Origin: Lonicera japonica
Lineage: Eukaryota > Streptophyta > Magnoliopsida > Dipsacales > Caprifoliaceae
Assembly: GCA_021464415.1 (NCBI GenBank)
Contig: CM038469.1
Location: forward strand, 7,418,501-7,482,500
DNA length: 64,000 nt
Direction: 5' to 3'
In this document: one piece after another, positions 11,656-24,539 of the stretch
Layout of the letters: every line of letters starts with the position of its first letter
How positions within the stretch are numbered: position 1 is the stretch's first letter
Made by a program: the position numbers and the translations under genes
The notes under the pieces: model-generated
The model's input: the letters and a program-made list of their open reading frames with translations, nothing else
What the model was told of the DNA's origin: nothing
Databases searched by the model: none

Positions 11656-12560
11656 GTGTATATATTTGCTTTTTGAGATTCTATATTAGCTTGAGTTTGT
11701 TTGAATCTAATCCTATCCTTCATAATTGATACGCGACTAATTTTGACTCTTATCATACCCTATCCCACCTTTTTATCTGGCTATCCAAATGCAGTCAAGG
11801 ACTTTTTAGGTAATATAAGAGGAAGGGGTTTTGATTTCTTTTATTTTGTTTCCTTTCCTTTCCTTCCAGGGGAGATATACTGAGAGGTAAAGTGATTGTT
11901 AACAGGAGGGGGTTATGGTATTGGCTTTGAGATTTCAACTCAATGATGCCATTCTCTTTTTTGGGACTCGTTTTGGCGGAATTTTTTAGCTTTATTAAAA
12001 ATTTAAATTGCTATTCATTTAAGACTATTTTATTTGTTTGGAGTTTTATGGTGGAATTTACGATTTCTAGAAATGGAGAATCCTCCAAATATTTATTCCT
12101 TTTTGTTTTGGGAGGAAACTAATGATTCCCCATGAATCCTCTTTATTTTGGGCGACGCTACTTACACTTACGTTATCACTAGTAATACTCCATATCTCCC
12201 TAACACTCCTCAAATACTATTTTCTTCTTATTAACACTCCACTACTTAATTTTAAGTTAATAAGTATTAGTTAATATTAATTATTCTAATTTGTTAATAA
12301 TAATTATTATTAACCTTTCTCTCGATCACAATTCAAACTCTCTCTCTTTCCCAATCAAACACCATTCAAATAAAAGCCCTAGCTTTTTTTTCCTTTGTTC
12401 ATCCGTTCATTTGTTTATCGCCACACAAACACTACACAAACGCCGATCTTCTACTCCAACTATCCAAGTAAGTTTGTTTGATTGGTTGTTTTAGAACCTA
12501 GAGCTCCTTTTTGCTTGAAATCTGAGTATCAGTTGTGTATGAAGTCGCCATGGATGACCA
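11656..12560. other. Non-coding flank with a possible plant 5'-UTR fragment
   Basis: No ORF here has family features. The part at 12330-12475 looks like a plant leader (CT-rich, 'aaaagccctagc', then CAA|GTAAGT, a good splice donor, near 12470). A short ATG frame ending in a GT donor lies at about 12550. No downstream exons could be found, so this may be a truncated or captured gene start. This is inference only. Confidence 0.25.
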
Positions 12561-12754
12561 AGGTATGCAATTGTACTCTGTTCTATACAACCAAGATACT
12601 TCCTTTTGCCTTAGTTGTCAAGAACTGAGATTGTGCACTATTCCCTCAGTTGTATAAGATCGAATGAATATGAAAAAAATGAGAACCAACTAGAAAAATT
12701 AAGACAGTGCTCAATTCTAGCAATCGGTGTAATGACCCTCTTAAAAAAATAAAC

Positions 12755-12819
<65 letters not shown>
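12755..12819. repeat. (AAT)n microsatellite
   Basis: About 21 perfect trinucleotide units, seen directly. Confidence 0.95.
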
Positions 12820-12982
12820 TATATATACATGGACTGTATTCTTAGGTTCAAAATTATTGATTCAGCTTTAGTAAAATATTAAGATAAATAACTATTTGTT
12901 ATGTTTATCTAATTTTATGTTTAAAAGGTAGCCTAGAATTTATAGTACCATTGGTACTAGTGCAAGAAGTAAGACAATAAAG

Positions 12983-13562
12983 TATAATGATAGTAACATA
13001 TTAAGAAAATAACTACGTAATTAGTCACAGGTATAGATCACACATTAGGCGATAATAATTTTCATGAGTCAAATAACAAAGAATGAATTGTAATTAAAAA
13101 AAAAAAGAATTAAGAGGAACTTGAAGATATCCACGCGGGCTAACTTTTCTATTAAGCAAAAAAGGGATAAAGATTGATGGATTCTACTTGTGGGATGGCC
13201 ACTTGGCCATTTAGTACTATCATTACATCTATGTATAGGATAAGCCCCGTTATATATAAATGCACCCCCATTATATATAATGATATTAACATATTAAGAA
13301 AATGACTACGTAATTAGTCACAGGTATAGACACACAGTAGGCGATAATAATTTTCATGAGTCAAAACAAAGAGTGAATTATAATAAAAAAAAGGAAAAAG
13401 AATTAAAAGGATTTAAAGATATCCACGCGGGCTAACTTTTCTATTAAGCAAAAAGGGGATAAAGATTGATGGATTCTGCATGTAGGATGGCCACTTGGCC
13501 ATTTAGTGCTATCATTATATATATGTACATGATGAGCCCTGTTATTATAAATGTACACCGTT
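12983..13562 (+). repeat. Two-unit tandem repeat, ~293 bp period
   Basis: Units at 12983-13275 and 13276-13562 share long phrases ('cgataataattttcatgagt', 'atatccacgcgggctaactt', 'gatggccacttggccattta') in order, with small indels. Neither unit has a credible ORF. The following 13563-14680 is AT-rich with (TA)n runs near 13800-13828 and 13922-13943, and nothing else is recognisable. Confidence 0.9.
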
Positions 13563-14680
13563 GGCCATTTGAGTAAAACAAAAATAAGAAAGAGTGTAAA
13601 AAAATTATCACTGAGAAAGAGACATACAGAAGCAAAAAAAAATGAAGATCCAGAAAAGCATAAAAGGCCAAATAAACAAAATAAATGTGAGTAATTTATT
13701 CTCCATTTTAAAGGTTAATTTTTAGTAAGAAAATTTAAAGTCTCATATGCTACCTTAAAGCTCAAAGATTTTACAACACTGGTTCTAGAATGTATAAACG
13801 CATATATATATATATATATATATATATGCATATAAATGTGTAGAACAATTAAACAAATAAATAAACTACTAATTAAAATAAATGGGTAGCTACGCTAGCA
13901 TATTTGTTGGGTTGGTATTTCATATATATATATATATATATATGTTGTATATATACTTTGCAAGTTGAAGTATTATATATACATGGTAGGTGGGTAGTTT
14001 TCTTTAACAAACATGGTGCAGGTAAATTGTTTCTAATTTTGTATATGTAGGCTAGAGTTTATATGTATGTGTGTATGTGATCTAGATTTAAATATAGATA
14101 TATGGATTAAAATGTATAACAAATTTTGTTGTTAGCTTATAAGTAATGGTTTTACATATAGAAGTCAATTTTTTTTTACACATGCAGGAGGATGGGTCAC
14201 GAGCGAAAAAAAAGAAAAATAAAATAAATAATAAAAATTGATAGAATAGAATAATAAAAAAAATTCAAAAGGGGCTTTAATTAGTTTAAGTAGGCCCACG
14301 ATTGCTTTCTTAAAATGATACTAACTATATTAATAATAATATCATAAGATTTGTGCTTAATGAATTAAAATAATTATATATGCATGCGTGTGCTTAATCT
14401 CCTACTTTTATTAATATGTACCATAATCTAAAAGATTAAACAACAATTATAGTAATAATATATACACATAAATTAACTATTTATCTATGTCAGCATAAAT
14501 CCAAATGCTCCACTTAGGTATTAAACGCTAATTTCTATATCAATATGCTTTTATATTAAATGCGTAAATAATAGAGTGATCGTGTTGCATTCAGCCATGG
14601 AAGTCTACTTCTAATATTTTGATTTGTACCAGCCCAGAGATAATTGGGTGGTGTGTCGAATAACCCGGCGTTGTTAGAAC

Positions 14681-15788
14681 CAATGTTTTAAAATTCGAGA
14701 GGCGTATTTGAGGCATTTTGCTTGAATGAGGCGAGGCGTATGCCTCGAGACTGAACGAGGCATTTTTTCAAAAAAAAAATATAAAAAATCATAAAATAAT
14801 GAACCAATACAAAGTTTAACAATACTAATTAATAATATTAAAAGCTAAACAAAAAAAATGTTTTAAAAGGCGAAGGCGTAAGTCTAGGCGTTTGCCTGAC
14901 CAAAGGTGAGGCTTAAGCCTTTTGTGCAAAGTATGTTTATATTAAAATAATAATAAAAAAATAATATAAGCATAAAAATATATTTTTTTATGTTATTTTA
15001 CTATCAATTTTTTTAGTTTAAGGTGTAAAGGGGTAAATGAAAATAACTTGGGGGTGGTCCATAATTTACTAATATTAAAAAATGAAGAAGAGTAGCAACA
15101 TCATTTACTTTTAACTTTCCTGCTCTTTCCATTTCTCTTTCGTTCCTTTTTCTTTCTTCGTTCCTCTCTTTATATCTTTCTCTTCCAAACACTTGTATAT
15201 TTGTATTCGATCAAGGAAAAGTGGAAAATATAGTGGAAAACAGATGCTCCGTGTTTTTCAAGTCTCACACTCTTTGTAAATATCTCTTTCTTCGTACAAA
15301 TGGAGGATTGAAGCCAATTTTTTTGATGATATGTTAATCTCGCTAGTGATGGTTAGTAGAACGACCTAAAAAAAGGAACCCAAATTCTTCTTATTCTTAT
15401 TCTCCTTTCTTCATTCTCCAGCAAATCCCTAATTTTTTTCCCCAAATCTCTAAACCAAAACCCTAATTTTTCCCCCAAATTAATCACCACTCAAATCCTA
15501 TTCGTTTTTTTTCCCCAAATCTCTCTTCATTCATCGTTTTTTTTAGGAGGAGACTTCTATTCGTTTAGGCTTGCTAAAAGCCTAAAATTAATAATAAAAA
15601 GTAAAAAAATATATATAAAAGTTAAAAAAAAAAGGGTAGAAAGCACAAAACATATGACTCGTCCGCCTCACACATAAAACTCGTAAGTTCCAGATTTTTC
15701 CCCTGACTCGTACACTCAGGTACCACTCTTCCGCCTTGCCTCGACTCGTGAGTCGACTCATACGAGTCGCTCATTTTTTAAAACATTA
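14681..15788. mobile_element. hAT-type non-autonomous element (hAT-A)
   Basis: Terminal inverted repeats CAATGTTTTAAAA and, at the right end reversed, TAATGTTTTAAAA. They are flanked by near-identical 8-bp duplications GTTAGAAC (14673-14680) and GTCAGAAC (15789-15796), the length typical of hAT transposons. Subterminal regions are rich in AGGCG/GCCTCG motifs. There is no transposase. A second internal start-like block (about 14860-14930) repeats the terminal motif. The interior at 15100-15540 is a pyrimidine-rich stretch containing 'aaaccctaattttt', resembling a captured gene leader. Confidence 0.75.
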
Positions 15789-18760
15789 GTCAGAACTAAT
15801 TCTTTTAGGCCAATCATTTGATTGAATTATATAAGTTTTGGGCCCCAAATAGCAAGGGGGTAAACTTTTGACCTACGAAGTGACTTGCCAGCTGATTTAA
15901 CAAATCCAACATATAACGCATGCATTGAAAATCTAAGTTGTGAATCACACTCCATGTTAGTTTGGAGTAATACATACTTTTAAGTCTTAGCACAACCCGT
16001 TCTTAAAACAAAATACAACTCTTGATTATACAACCATACTATAGTACTATAATTAAGAAAATGAGTCGGTAGATATTGGCATGAGGCAATCTAAGATTCA
16101 TCGGCCTTTCATTTCCATTTCCCCTGTCCTAGTGCAGAAGTACATGTGGGATTAAAAACGTGAGCCAACCGGGGCAAATGGAAAATATACAGTTGATAAA
16201 GAAAATATAATTAGGAAATTATATGGGTGTGTAATTTAAATAAAAATAATAGCCTTTATATAATCGAGTAAAACTTAAGCATGCCCCACACGCGTTCATA
16301 CCTCCCATCTCAGATACCTGTAGATCAAATTGTTGGCTAATATACAAATTTTGGCACTATCACTATCTGATTTACATTTCGTGAACTTGTCAACCATGCG
16401 GCTATAGAGTCTCCCCATATTTCAACATTTCGTGGACTTGTTAACCACACGGCTATAGTGCCTCCCCATATTTTTCAGTGCTAATATATCTTGGATATAT
16501 TCGTCAAATGATAATAATATGGATGTCAAAATGCCAATACAATACGAAGTATCTAGCCAACACAATTTATTTATAGGTATATTATGTAATTTATGAAATA
16601 ACTGTATAATGTACATAGACTAACTTGAGAGGAACAAACTAATAATTCATTATTAGTGAATATTTTTATCAAATGGTATAATACTCAAAACCACCAAAAA
16701 AACCACCACAAGTTCAATTTATAAGTGTTTATTTATAAACTATTAGTTGCCGTATATATCCGATTGGGTTTTAGGTTAATCTTGAAAATTAGGCACATGC
16801 AAATGGGTATTCTTGTAGGATCTTCAAAGTAATGTTATAACAAGTAATAATCAACCAAAATATGCAAGAAATTCTAGCCCGAGCCCCATGGATGCAACAA
16901 TTTAAGTATTAAACCCAAAATCACCAAATTTGAGAAAGACAATACATGCAACACATAATAGTTGTAAAATAGGTTTAAGTACTAGTGTTCTCACCTCTAT
17001 GAAGTTTCAATAAACTAAATTTAAACTTGGTAGAAGATGAATAAAAAAAAAACCCTCTTTGTACGCTAGTTAGCTTTCCCAAGCTTGAATGGACTTCCAA
17101 TAGAGGATTTGATGTTAGGAGAATGAAGAGAATGATGGAGGAAGGTGTATCACTAAATAATTTCAGGTGGGGATGGTGATTCTCTCACAAATCTCTCAAA
17201 ATTGCCTTACTTCTCTCTCTCGAAGCTCTTATGTGTATATGTGAGAATGAAGAAAAAGGGGGAAGAAAAAACTAAATATTTAATGCACAGGGCCGACAGT
17301 TGACTGTTCTGTCCAATAACAAGTTGTTCATGTGAAAAGTCGGCTATTCTGGGACAATCCCCCCAACCTTATCTAGGCATATTCAACAGTGGACTGATGA
17401 CTTCGGATGCTATGTTGCCCTTAAAGATGTGATAATTTAGACTTAAATAAAGCAAGAAAGTTGTAGATAATTGAATTACCTTTCCAATTGAGTAAACATG
17501 GGTCCATTTGGACATCGATGAAGAAGTTATGACCGAAATACTACAGCTATGTCAGAATTTTAAAGAACTTATAATAGGGTTGGATTTGCGTTAGTCATTC
17601 TGAACTCAATCCAATACTTTAAAAAAAGTCTTAGGACATAAAAAAGATATATGAACAGATGTAAACGACAAAGGAATAGGTTATGATACAACGGTTAAGA
17701 TTATGAATCAAACACGTGATTTCTCGGTTGTGTAATGATGACTTGGCTTGGAGTGGTGTATTAATTTGTGTTATTAATGTAAATGATGGAGGGTTATTAG
17801 TTAGAGTTATTAATAGATAATCATTAGAATAAATCTAAAAAATGTATGGTATACTAGTAGACAAGCCAACCACTTTAATAACATAGTAGTATATAGTGAT
17901 TATGTGGATGTAAATAACACCGCTCTTTATTTTTACTATAAATAAATATTTTGCCCTAATACACAACCAATATTTTCACTTTCTTGTCAGTTCTACATTT
18001 TCTCACATGTGTTCTTCTTCCTACATAGCTGTTTTTTGTTTCGCTCTCTCCCATTGTAGTTGTTGCCACCAACCACAACATTGTCCCATCGCACCCGCCA
18101 GTGACGAGTTCGATCTTGTCCAACTCGATTGCCAGTGAGACCTTGTGCGAAATGATCAAGCTTAGACATACATACATGCATATATACATATACTGATTAA
18201 CTTTTTATGTTATTTTTCCTATCTTTTTTTTATAGATTGAGGGAGATAGAAAGCAAAAGTAAACGAAGCTTGAGTCTTTACAAACCCAAAGGTGAAGAAG
18301 TGCCACACAGAAGCACCAACTCTTCCTCTTTTATTGAATTAACTTCTTAATTGACTATATATTCTACTGGTTACTACATATACATATGGTTATTATTTAT
18401 TCCTCTGATTTTTGAATTGTTTATTTATTAATTCAACTCCAGACATAAATAAAGATTGCAAAGAATACTTATTAATTGATTTACCTATGCTTGCTTTGTG
18501 TTTCATAAAGTGATTCATGTGTCTATAGAAGGCTCTTCTTCAAATATTTTGATAAGTATGGTGCATATATAATTAGGTTAGCCAAAAACTTAAAAATTAC
18601 TTATTTCACTAATTAGTTGTTTGAAAGTCATTTAGTTTAATTATTCCATAAATATTTTTTAACAAAGTCCACGTGTTATCCTAAGTGTTTACTTACTACT
18701 CATGTGTAATGATTTGATTTTAGATTTTTTAAGGATAAGATATGCAAATAAAAGAGTACA
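15789..18760. other. Non-coding interval with a 51-bp tandem duplication
   Basis: No gene seen. A two-unit tandem repeat (period 51) occupies about 16380-16475. From about 16740 to 17700 the DNA resembles, in texture and phrases such as 'gttctcacctctatgaag', a decayed antisense Gypsy LTR, but ends and target duplication are not visible. Confidence 0.35.
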
Positions 18761-18769
18761 GGATGGAAA

Positions 18770-18895
18770 AAATGTCTTGGTTCTAGAATTGCTAACACAA
18801 AATGATTTGACCTTACTCTTAGGCAATGTTTTAAATTGTGTGAGCGTAACACAAAATGTCTTGGTTCTAGAATTGCTAGCACAAATAAATGGCAT
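18770..18895 (+). repeat. Short direct repeat pair
   Basis: The phrase 'aatgtcttggttctagaatt' with its flank 'gctaacacaaa/gctagcacaaa' occurs twice, 83 bp apart (about 18772 and 18855). Confidence 0.8.
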
Positions 18896-18901
18896 AATCA
18901 A

Positions 18902-20209
18902 GGTAGTTATTATCATGTATCAGATGCGTATCGTTTTCTTAAAAAATAGTATCATGTATCGTAATGTATCATAAGATATAATATAATTTAAAATATTTAT
19001 ATAAATTTATATTTATATGTAAATTAAAAATTATTCTTCATATAAATGTAATTATTTTCATTAATTGCTAAGTATTTATCCTTAAAAGTATGAGAGAATA
19101 ATTATGCGGAAAAAAAAATGTTATATGAAACCATTGAGAAACCAGCTGTGAGCCATATAACCTCAGTACCTCACTACCACCTGCCTAATTATTTGGTAAA
19201 ATTTAAGAATATATAGTTGACCTCAAATAGTAGATACACACACACACACACATATATACATTGTCCTAATGAGTTTCTAATTTAGTATTGAATAATTACA
19301 CGAGTTAGGCTGTAGTGCCCATCTAGTGTCCATCAGCGTGGGTTACCCCTAGTGTATATATATATATATTAAATCTCTCTCTCTCTCTCTCAATTAGTGG
19401 ATATAGATTATCTAAAAAAAATATTAGATATATACACAGCTGGCCTCAACTACTGATTAAGGCTAAAAACACCGACCAACATAGATTTGTGAAGATAGAT
19501 GGCAACGTAGTACAAAATCGATGCCATAAAAAGAAGAGAAGATGAAGTCATCGCTCTCTCTATCTAAAGTCGTCATTCTCTCTCTAAGTCGCCGTTCATC
19601 TTCTTCTTTGTTCGCTGTTTTAGGGTTTAACTTAAAGTTTGATGTTATTTTTCTTTATCCTCTATAAGGCCTCGATTGGTTCACGGATTTTAGTACTCGG
19701 GAAAGGAAAGTCGTTCCTTTCCTTTGTTTGGTAAACACAAATTCCGGAAATATTTTCCCGAGAAAGGGGAAAGTAGGGGGTAAAACCATTCCTCCCAAAA
19801 CACATGCGATTGATTTTCCCATGTGATTTCCAAGCATTTATTACACAAATTTTAGACAATAATACTCTTACCTAAATACTTTCCATGGTTTACCAAACAC
19901 AATAAATGAAATTTGACAGAAAATTTACTTTCCCACCTCCATGGGAAAGATAAGGGAATTGATTTCCTTTCTGTGAACCAAACGAGGCCTAAGTCTATTT
20001 GTTTTAGGGTTTTAAGATTTGGTCTTCTTATTTATCCACATCGTCTCAATAAAAAAAGCTAAAGAAAATTATCGCCCGATACTCACAAATATCTCGATAC
20101 GGAAGTGCGTATCGGGAGATACACACTAAAATACGATACAAATACTGATACATCTTGTTTTCTTCTTGAGACTTCATGTATCGTGTATCGTACGATATTA
20201 ACTACCATG
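18902..20209. mobile_element. Possible inverted-repeat transposon interrupted by a Tourist MITE
   Basis: The left end GGTAGTTATTATCATGTATC and the right end, reversed, GGTAGTTAATATCGTACGATAC form imperfect terminal inverted repeats. Both ends carry repeated GTATCG/CGATAC motifs (20070-20200). No convincing target duplication was found and no transposase is present. A complete Tourist element (19668-19989) sits inside. Confidence 0.45.
19668..19989. mobile_element. Tourist-like MITE (PIF/Harbinger type)
   Basis: 322 bp with terminal inverted repeats GGCCTCGATTGGTTCACGG and, reversed from the right end, GGCCTCGTTTGGTTCACAG. It is flanked on both sides by TAA, the 3-bp target duplication of PIF/Harbinger elements. 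There is no coding capacity; small minus-strand frames inside it are chance. Confidence 0.9.
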
Positions 20210-21540
20210 AGTATAATAGTGTAAGTTACTCGGGATATGAATAGTGTCATAATTTAAAAAAAATTAAAAATAACATTTTACTAAAGAACATTAATAAAAA
20301 TCCATTAAAACATTTCAAATAAGTAAAATTAAAATTCATGCAATCATTTTAAACAACCAAAACACCAAAAAACTCATACAATAATTCATATGAAGCCATA
20401 AAAAGTGAGCAATTCAATCCTCACAAACACACGTCAAATGATAAACTAAAAATAATCTGCATTATCCAACTTTATTTTGCTATCAAGCACCATCTTCTTT
20501 AAAAGTTGTTAACATTGTCATTAATCACAAATTACTAGAAATAAAAAAAAAATCCAATAGTTACACATAAATTTATTGAAAAAAATGACTGAAAAAAGAA
20601 GTTATAACCGAAAAGCAAGTATTTATGTAAGGGTGAAAGATGGTTGAACAAAAATAAGTGAAAATGAAAACATCGCAAATAAAAAAAGGGCTGAAAAAAA
20701 TTGCAAGTAAAAAGGGAGAAAAAGAACGCATAACTTGCTGAGTGATAAGAGAATAAGAGACTAGGGTTTCATCGAAGGAGAGACCAGAGCAAGAAGAGAA
20801 GGATAGAGCAATCTAGGGTTTACACTTCTCTTTCTGCAACCAAGAGCAGAGCTAAGGTTTTTCCGCGGCTAAGAGCGAGAGTGTCCGTTTCGATTTCACG
20901 CTTTGTAGCATTTTGGCCAAATTTGTCATCAAATTCAAATAAAAGAGGTAAGAACTTTATTGGATTTTAATTTTATGTCCTATGATAATGAAGGTTAGAT
21001 TGTAAGGTTTAAACTTGAATGGCATTCTGGATTCAAATTACAAATTTTGATTGTCCAAAAGCAAATAAATTACAGCATTTGACATATTGAAACTAGGTTG
21101 TGTAATTTATTTGTTCTTTGAGGCCAATTAAGTGCGTAAACCTTTTTTTGCTTATAATTAGGCTAGGCATAAATGCCCTAAACCTGCCTTAACCATATTT
21201 TCTACTCATATTCCTACTTTTAAATCTTTGTGAAAGTTGAAGTGCAACATGAGTACAAAGAAAAATTCATGACACTGAATTGAATACCACCCCATATATC
21301 ACTCCAAAAGAAAAATGAATAATCAGTTGCCGCATGCATTTTTTGTGTCAAAAAAGAATTGGATACAATGCTACTTATTGGTTCCATACTTTGGGGCCCT
21401 TGGTTACCGAGCACTCACTTCCTCCCTCCCTATCTCTCCTACCCCAAACTACAAAGTACAAAATGCTAGCATGGTTAGCTACAGAAGATGACGCGGACAA
21501 GGCTATATAGGCTTAAATCAACTCATGTAGGCCTATTGGA
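20210..21540. other. Non-coding interval
   Basis: No gene recognised. 20760-20945 has a purine-rich, leader-like texture with 'ctagggttt' twice, but no exon can be supported. Confidence 0.3.
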
Positions 21541-21596
21541 ATAATTTGGAAGCTTTATTTAAAGAAGTTTTAATTATAATAATTATTTATTATTTC

Positions 21597-21900
21597 CTTA
21601 TTCAAATAGGAATGTTTTCCTTATTCAATTAGGAATGTTTTCCTTAGTCAATTAGGATTTAGATTAGTATTTTCCTTATTGTGTTTAGATTAGTATTTTC
21701 CTTATTCTGTTTGGATTAGTATTTTTTTTCTACACTCTATTTAAAGGGGTTCATTGTATTATTTTTATTAGTAAAACTTTAATCATTAATATTATTGAGT
21801 GAAATTAATCATCTTTGGTTCTTCACGAACTATTTGAAATTATCGGTTTGTCTGTGGCGTTCATCTGACTTATCAATTGGTATTCCGCACCCGGTTGTGG
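21597..21900 (+). repeat. LTR-like segment with short tandem repeats
   Basis: Three units of 'ttccttattcaattaggaat' type are followed by about three units of 'gattagtattttccttatt' type (21597-21735). Then comes a TATA-like 'ctatttaaagggg' near 21740 and a stretch ending 'tcaattggtattccgcaccc', which could be an LTR end plus primer site. No partner LTR was found. The remaining DNA to 23193 shows no gene. Confidence 0.35.
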
Positions 21901-23193
21901 CATCTTCGATTTTCACCAAACCTAATTATAGAAATGGTTCAGTTCATTAATTTACTATGGTTTTTCCGTATATCTGTGTCGAGGTTCGCATAACCAATTT
22001 GTTTTGTTTGCAGGTTTTGTGCGATATCACCGTGGGTCGTATCAGAAGAGAAAAAAATAATAGGGGAAAACAAAATGTCAATGAAAAAGTGAAAGAAGAG
22101 TAGTGTTGTTTTCTTTTGGCAGCACATAACAAAAGAAAGTATAAAGGGTCCAGTGTTAAGCAAAATACTAAATGGAATTCAATAAGATGTTATATTATAT
22201 TTTTTGGTTCTCCATGGCATCCAATTTTTTAGACTATGGGTGAGAAAAAAATTCTATGAAAATTTAAGGAAAAGATAGAGCACATCTCACCGATTCACTC
22301 ATCTCTTTTTCCATCTTCTTTAAAAAACATTTACCAATCATTTTCCAACTTAGCAATCAAATGAACATTTTAGTCTCAATATTTGGTTAGTTGTTAATCA
22401 TGGCAGTTTAGATCCTAATAAATGGTTTATTTTATATATATATCACCACTATTTATAACCTACTTAATTTTAAGAGAGACTCTTAATTTGACAAGTAGAG
22501 AGGGAAATTGGTAGTGTTAAATTGAGAGTGTTATTTGTTCTCCTCTTTGAAATGGATTGTCGTAATTTGTAAATATATGTTTGTACTGGGAATTTTCTTT
22601 TTCAAAACAAAAACATGAAACAAGAGAATTCTTCAATTTCTCCTGGTATAGATCGAACGGGGTTTGCATGGCCTAATGCCCGTAGATGTAGCCAAATTTC
22701 CAACAAAAAATAACGACTCGTTTTTTCCTTCTACACCAAAGATGCTCAATAAGTTAATCTATTGTACTTTTAACTCTTTTTGTACAGTGGTCTAATTTTT
22801 ATTATTATTTTTGATCAAATGAACTATTTTGAATCCGAACTTGCTATAGACCCGCCATGTTCCTTTAGAATTGTATGTTCTTATTGCTACCATACATATT
22901 AGTTCATACATATTATTAAGAAAGTTAAGTGCTAAGGCTATTTTTACTTAACAGTGAAGGGCCATCGCCTCTAACCTATCACCCTTCTCAATTGTGACTG
23001 TTCTTTCGTAATCTCCTTTCTTTTGCTATCTCCTTTCTCTTTTGTATGAGTTATGCTTTTTGCATTTTTTTTATATTTTCCTTTGGGGTGTGGACACTGG
23101 CACTCCATGAAAGTGCTCTGGCACTACAAATGACAATTATTGACACTTTCTCATGATCTTTTGTGATGTTTTGCTATATGTATGTTCTTATTA

Positions 23194-23772
23194 ATGTTTT
23201 AAAAGGCGAAGGTGTAAGCCCGCGTTTGAATGTCAAAAAGCGAGGTATAGGCCTCAATGCGACGAGGCGTAAGCCTTTCGTGCAAAACATTTTTATATAT
23301 AAAAAATAATTAATATAAGGCAAACAAATCAAGTCTAAATGTGAAATAATGTAGTCTTGAGAAATAAAAGTAGATACTACAATTAAAATAAAACCTTTAG
23401 AAACTAGAAAGTAGATACTAGTCATACTACAATCAACATAAAGTCAGCCCCTCTCTCTACTTCGATCATTGTAGTTTAGCCCCTCTCTTGTGTTACTCGT
23501 TGTTGTAGTTCTTCCTCGCTCACACTCTCTGTTTCATTGTAGACGGCATGTTTAGTTGTTTACACTTAGGGGTTAGACAATTGATGTCTCTTTTTAATTT
23601 ATTTTTTTTAGAAAGAAACTGCGTAGTTCTAGACCTATATGTCAAAAAAATGCACAAAAGGCGTAAGCCTAATGTGCATTTCGCTGTTCGCTAAAATCTT
23701 CGATGCCTTTTTTGCTTAGGGCGCAATAAGGCGCTCCTCGATTCAAGCATCCCAACAATTTTGAAAACACTG
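23194..23772. mobile_element. hAT-type non-autonomous element (hAT-B)
   Basis: Ends TAATGTTTTAAAA and, reversed, CAGTGTTTTCAAAA, flanked by a perfect 8-bp duplication GTTCTTAT (23186-23193 and 23773-23780). Subterminal AGGCG-rich sequence matches hAT-A, so both belong to one family. 579 bp, no transposase. DNA from 23773 to 24539 shows no gene. Confidence 0.85.
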
Positions 23773-24539
23773 GTTCTTATTACTACCTTAGTGCCAAAGC
23801 TATTGTTGTTCTTTAATTTATATAGTGGTTTGATCGAATTTCTACCATTATTTTGCTTTCATTTATTTTGATGGATTTACTTTTCGGTATCAAGGTTTAG
23901 TAAATTCTTTTAAAATTTAAGTATAATTTCCATTGTCCATATGCAATTTTTGTAACAAAATAGGTAATTTTGTACTTCACTTTTATCTTCGACTTGATAC
24001 TAAAAGGATAAACTGTTTTTTTAGTTTGAGTTATTCCCCATTTTTTTCCTCATGCTTTTTATCTTTCGAAAAATAATAAGGAAGGTTTAAATTTTTTTTC
24101 ATTTTATAATCTATTAATAACATTCTTTTAATACCTTAAATGCAAAGGCAAAAGGAGGAAACAAAATATTGCTCATTTGGTAACTTAAATTTAATTAATT
24201 ATATTTGATTGTAATTTGTAACCTTTGTTTCATAAGTACAACTCTCATAGTAGTAAAGTCCAAGTAGGAATTTAAGAATGACGGCATCACAGTAAAGACT
24301 TTACATTCTGTTTGCATATACTTTCTTTGTCCAACAGTATGTATCTACTTTACTTTTCATAATATAATTAATATATCGAAATTTATGATGGAAAACAAGT
24401 TTTGGTTCAAAACCATTAATCTTTGTATGATGTAAGAGAATGCGTTATCAATAAATGCTCCATTACTACGAGTTGCACTTGGTATGGGCAATACCTAACA
24501 TACATGTATGCGTGCAATGTCAACTATTTGCATTTTTGG

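Noticed and set aside
13444..13671. Hydrophobic 75-codon minus-strand frame
   Set aside because: Low-complexity AT-rich DNA at the end of a tandem repeat; Phe/Leu-rich by composition.
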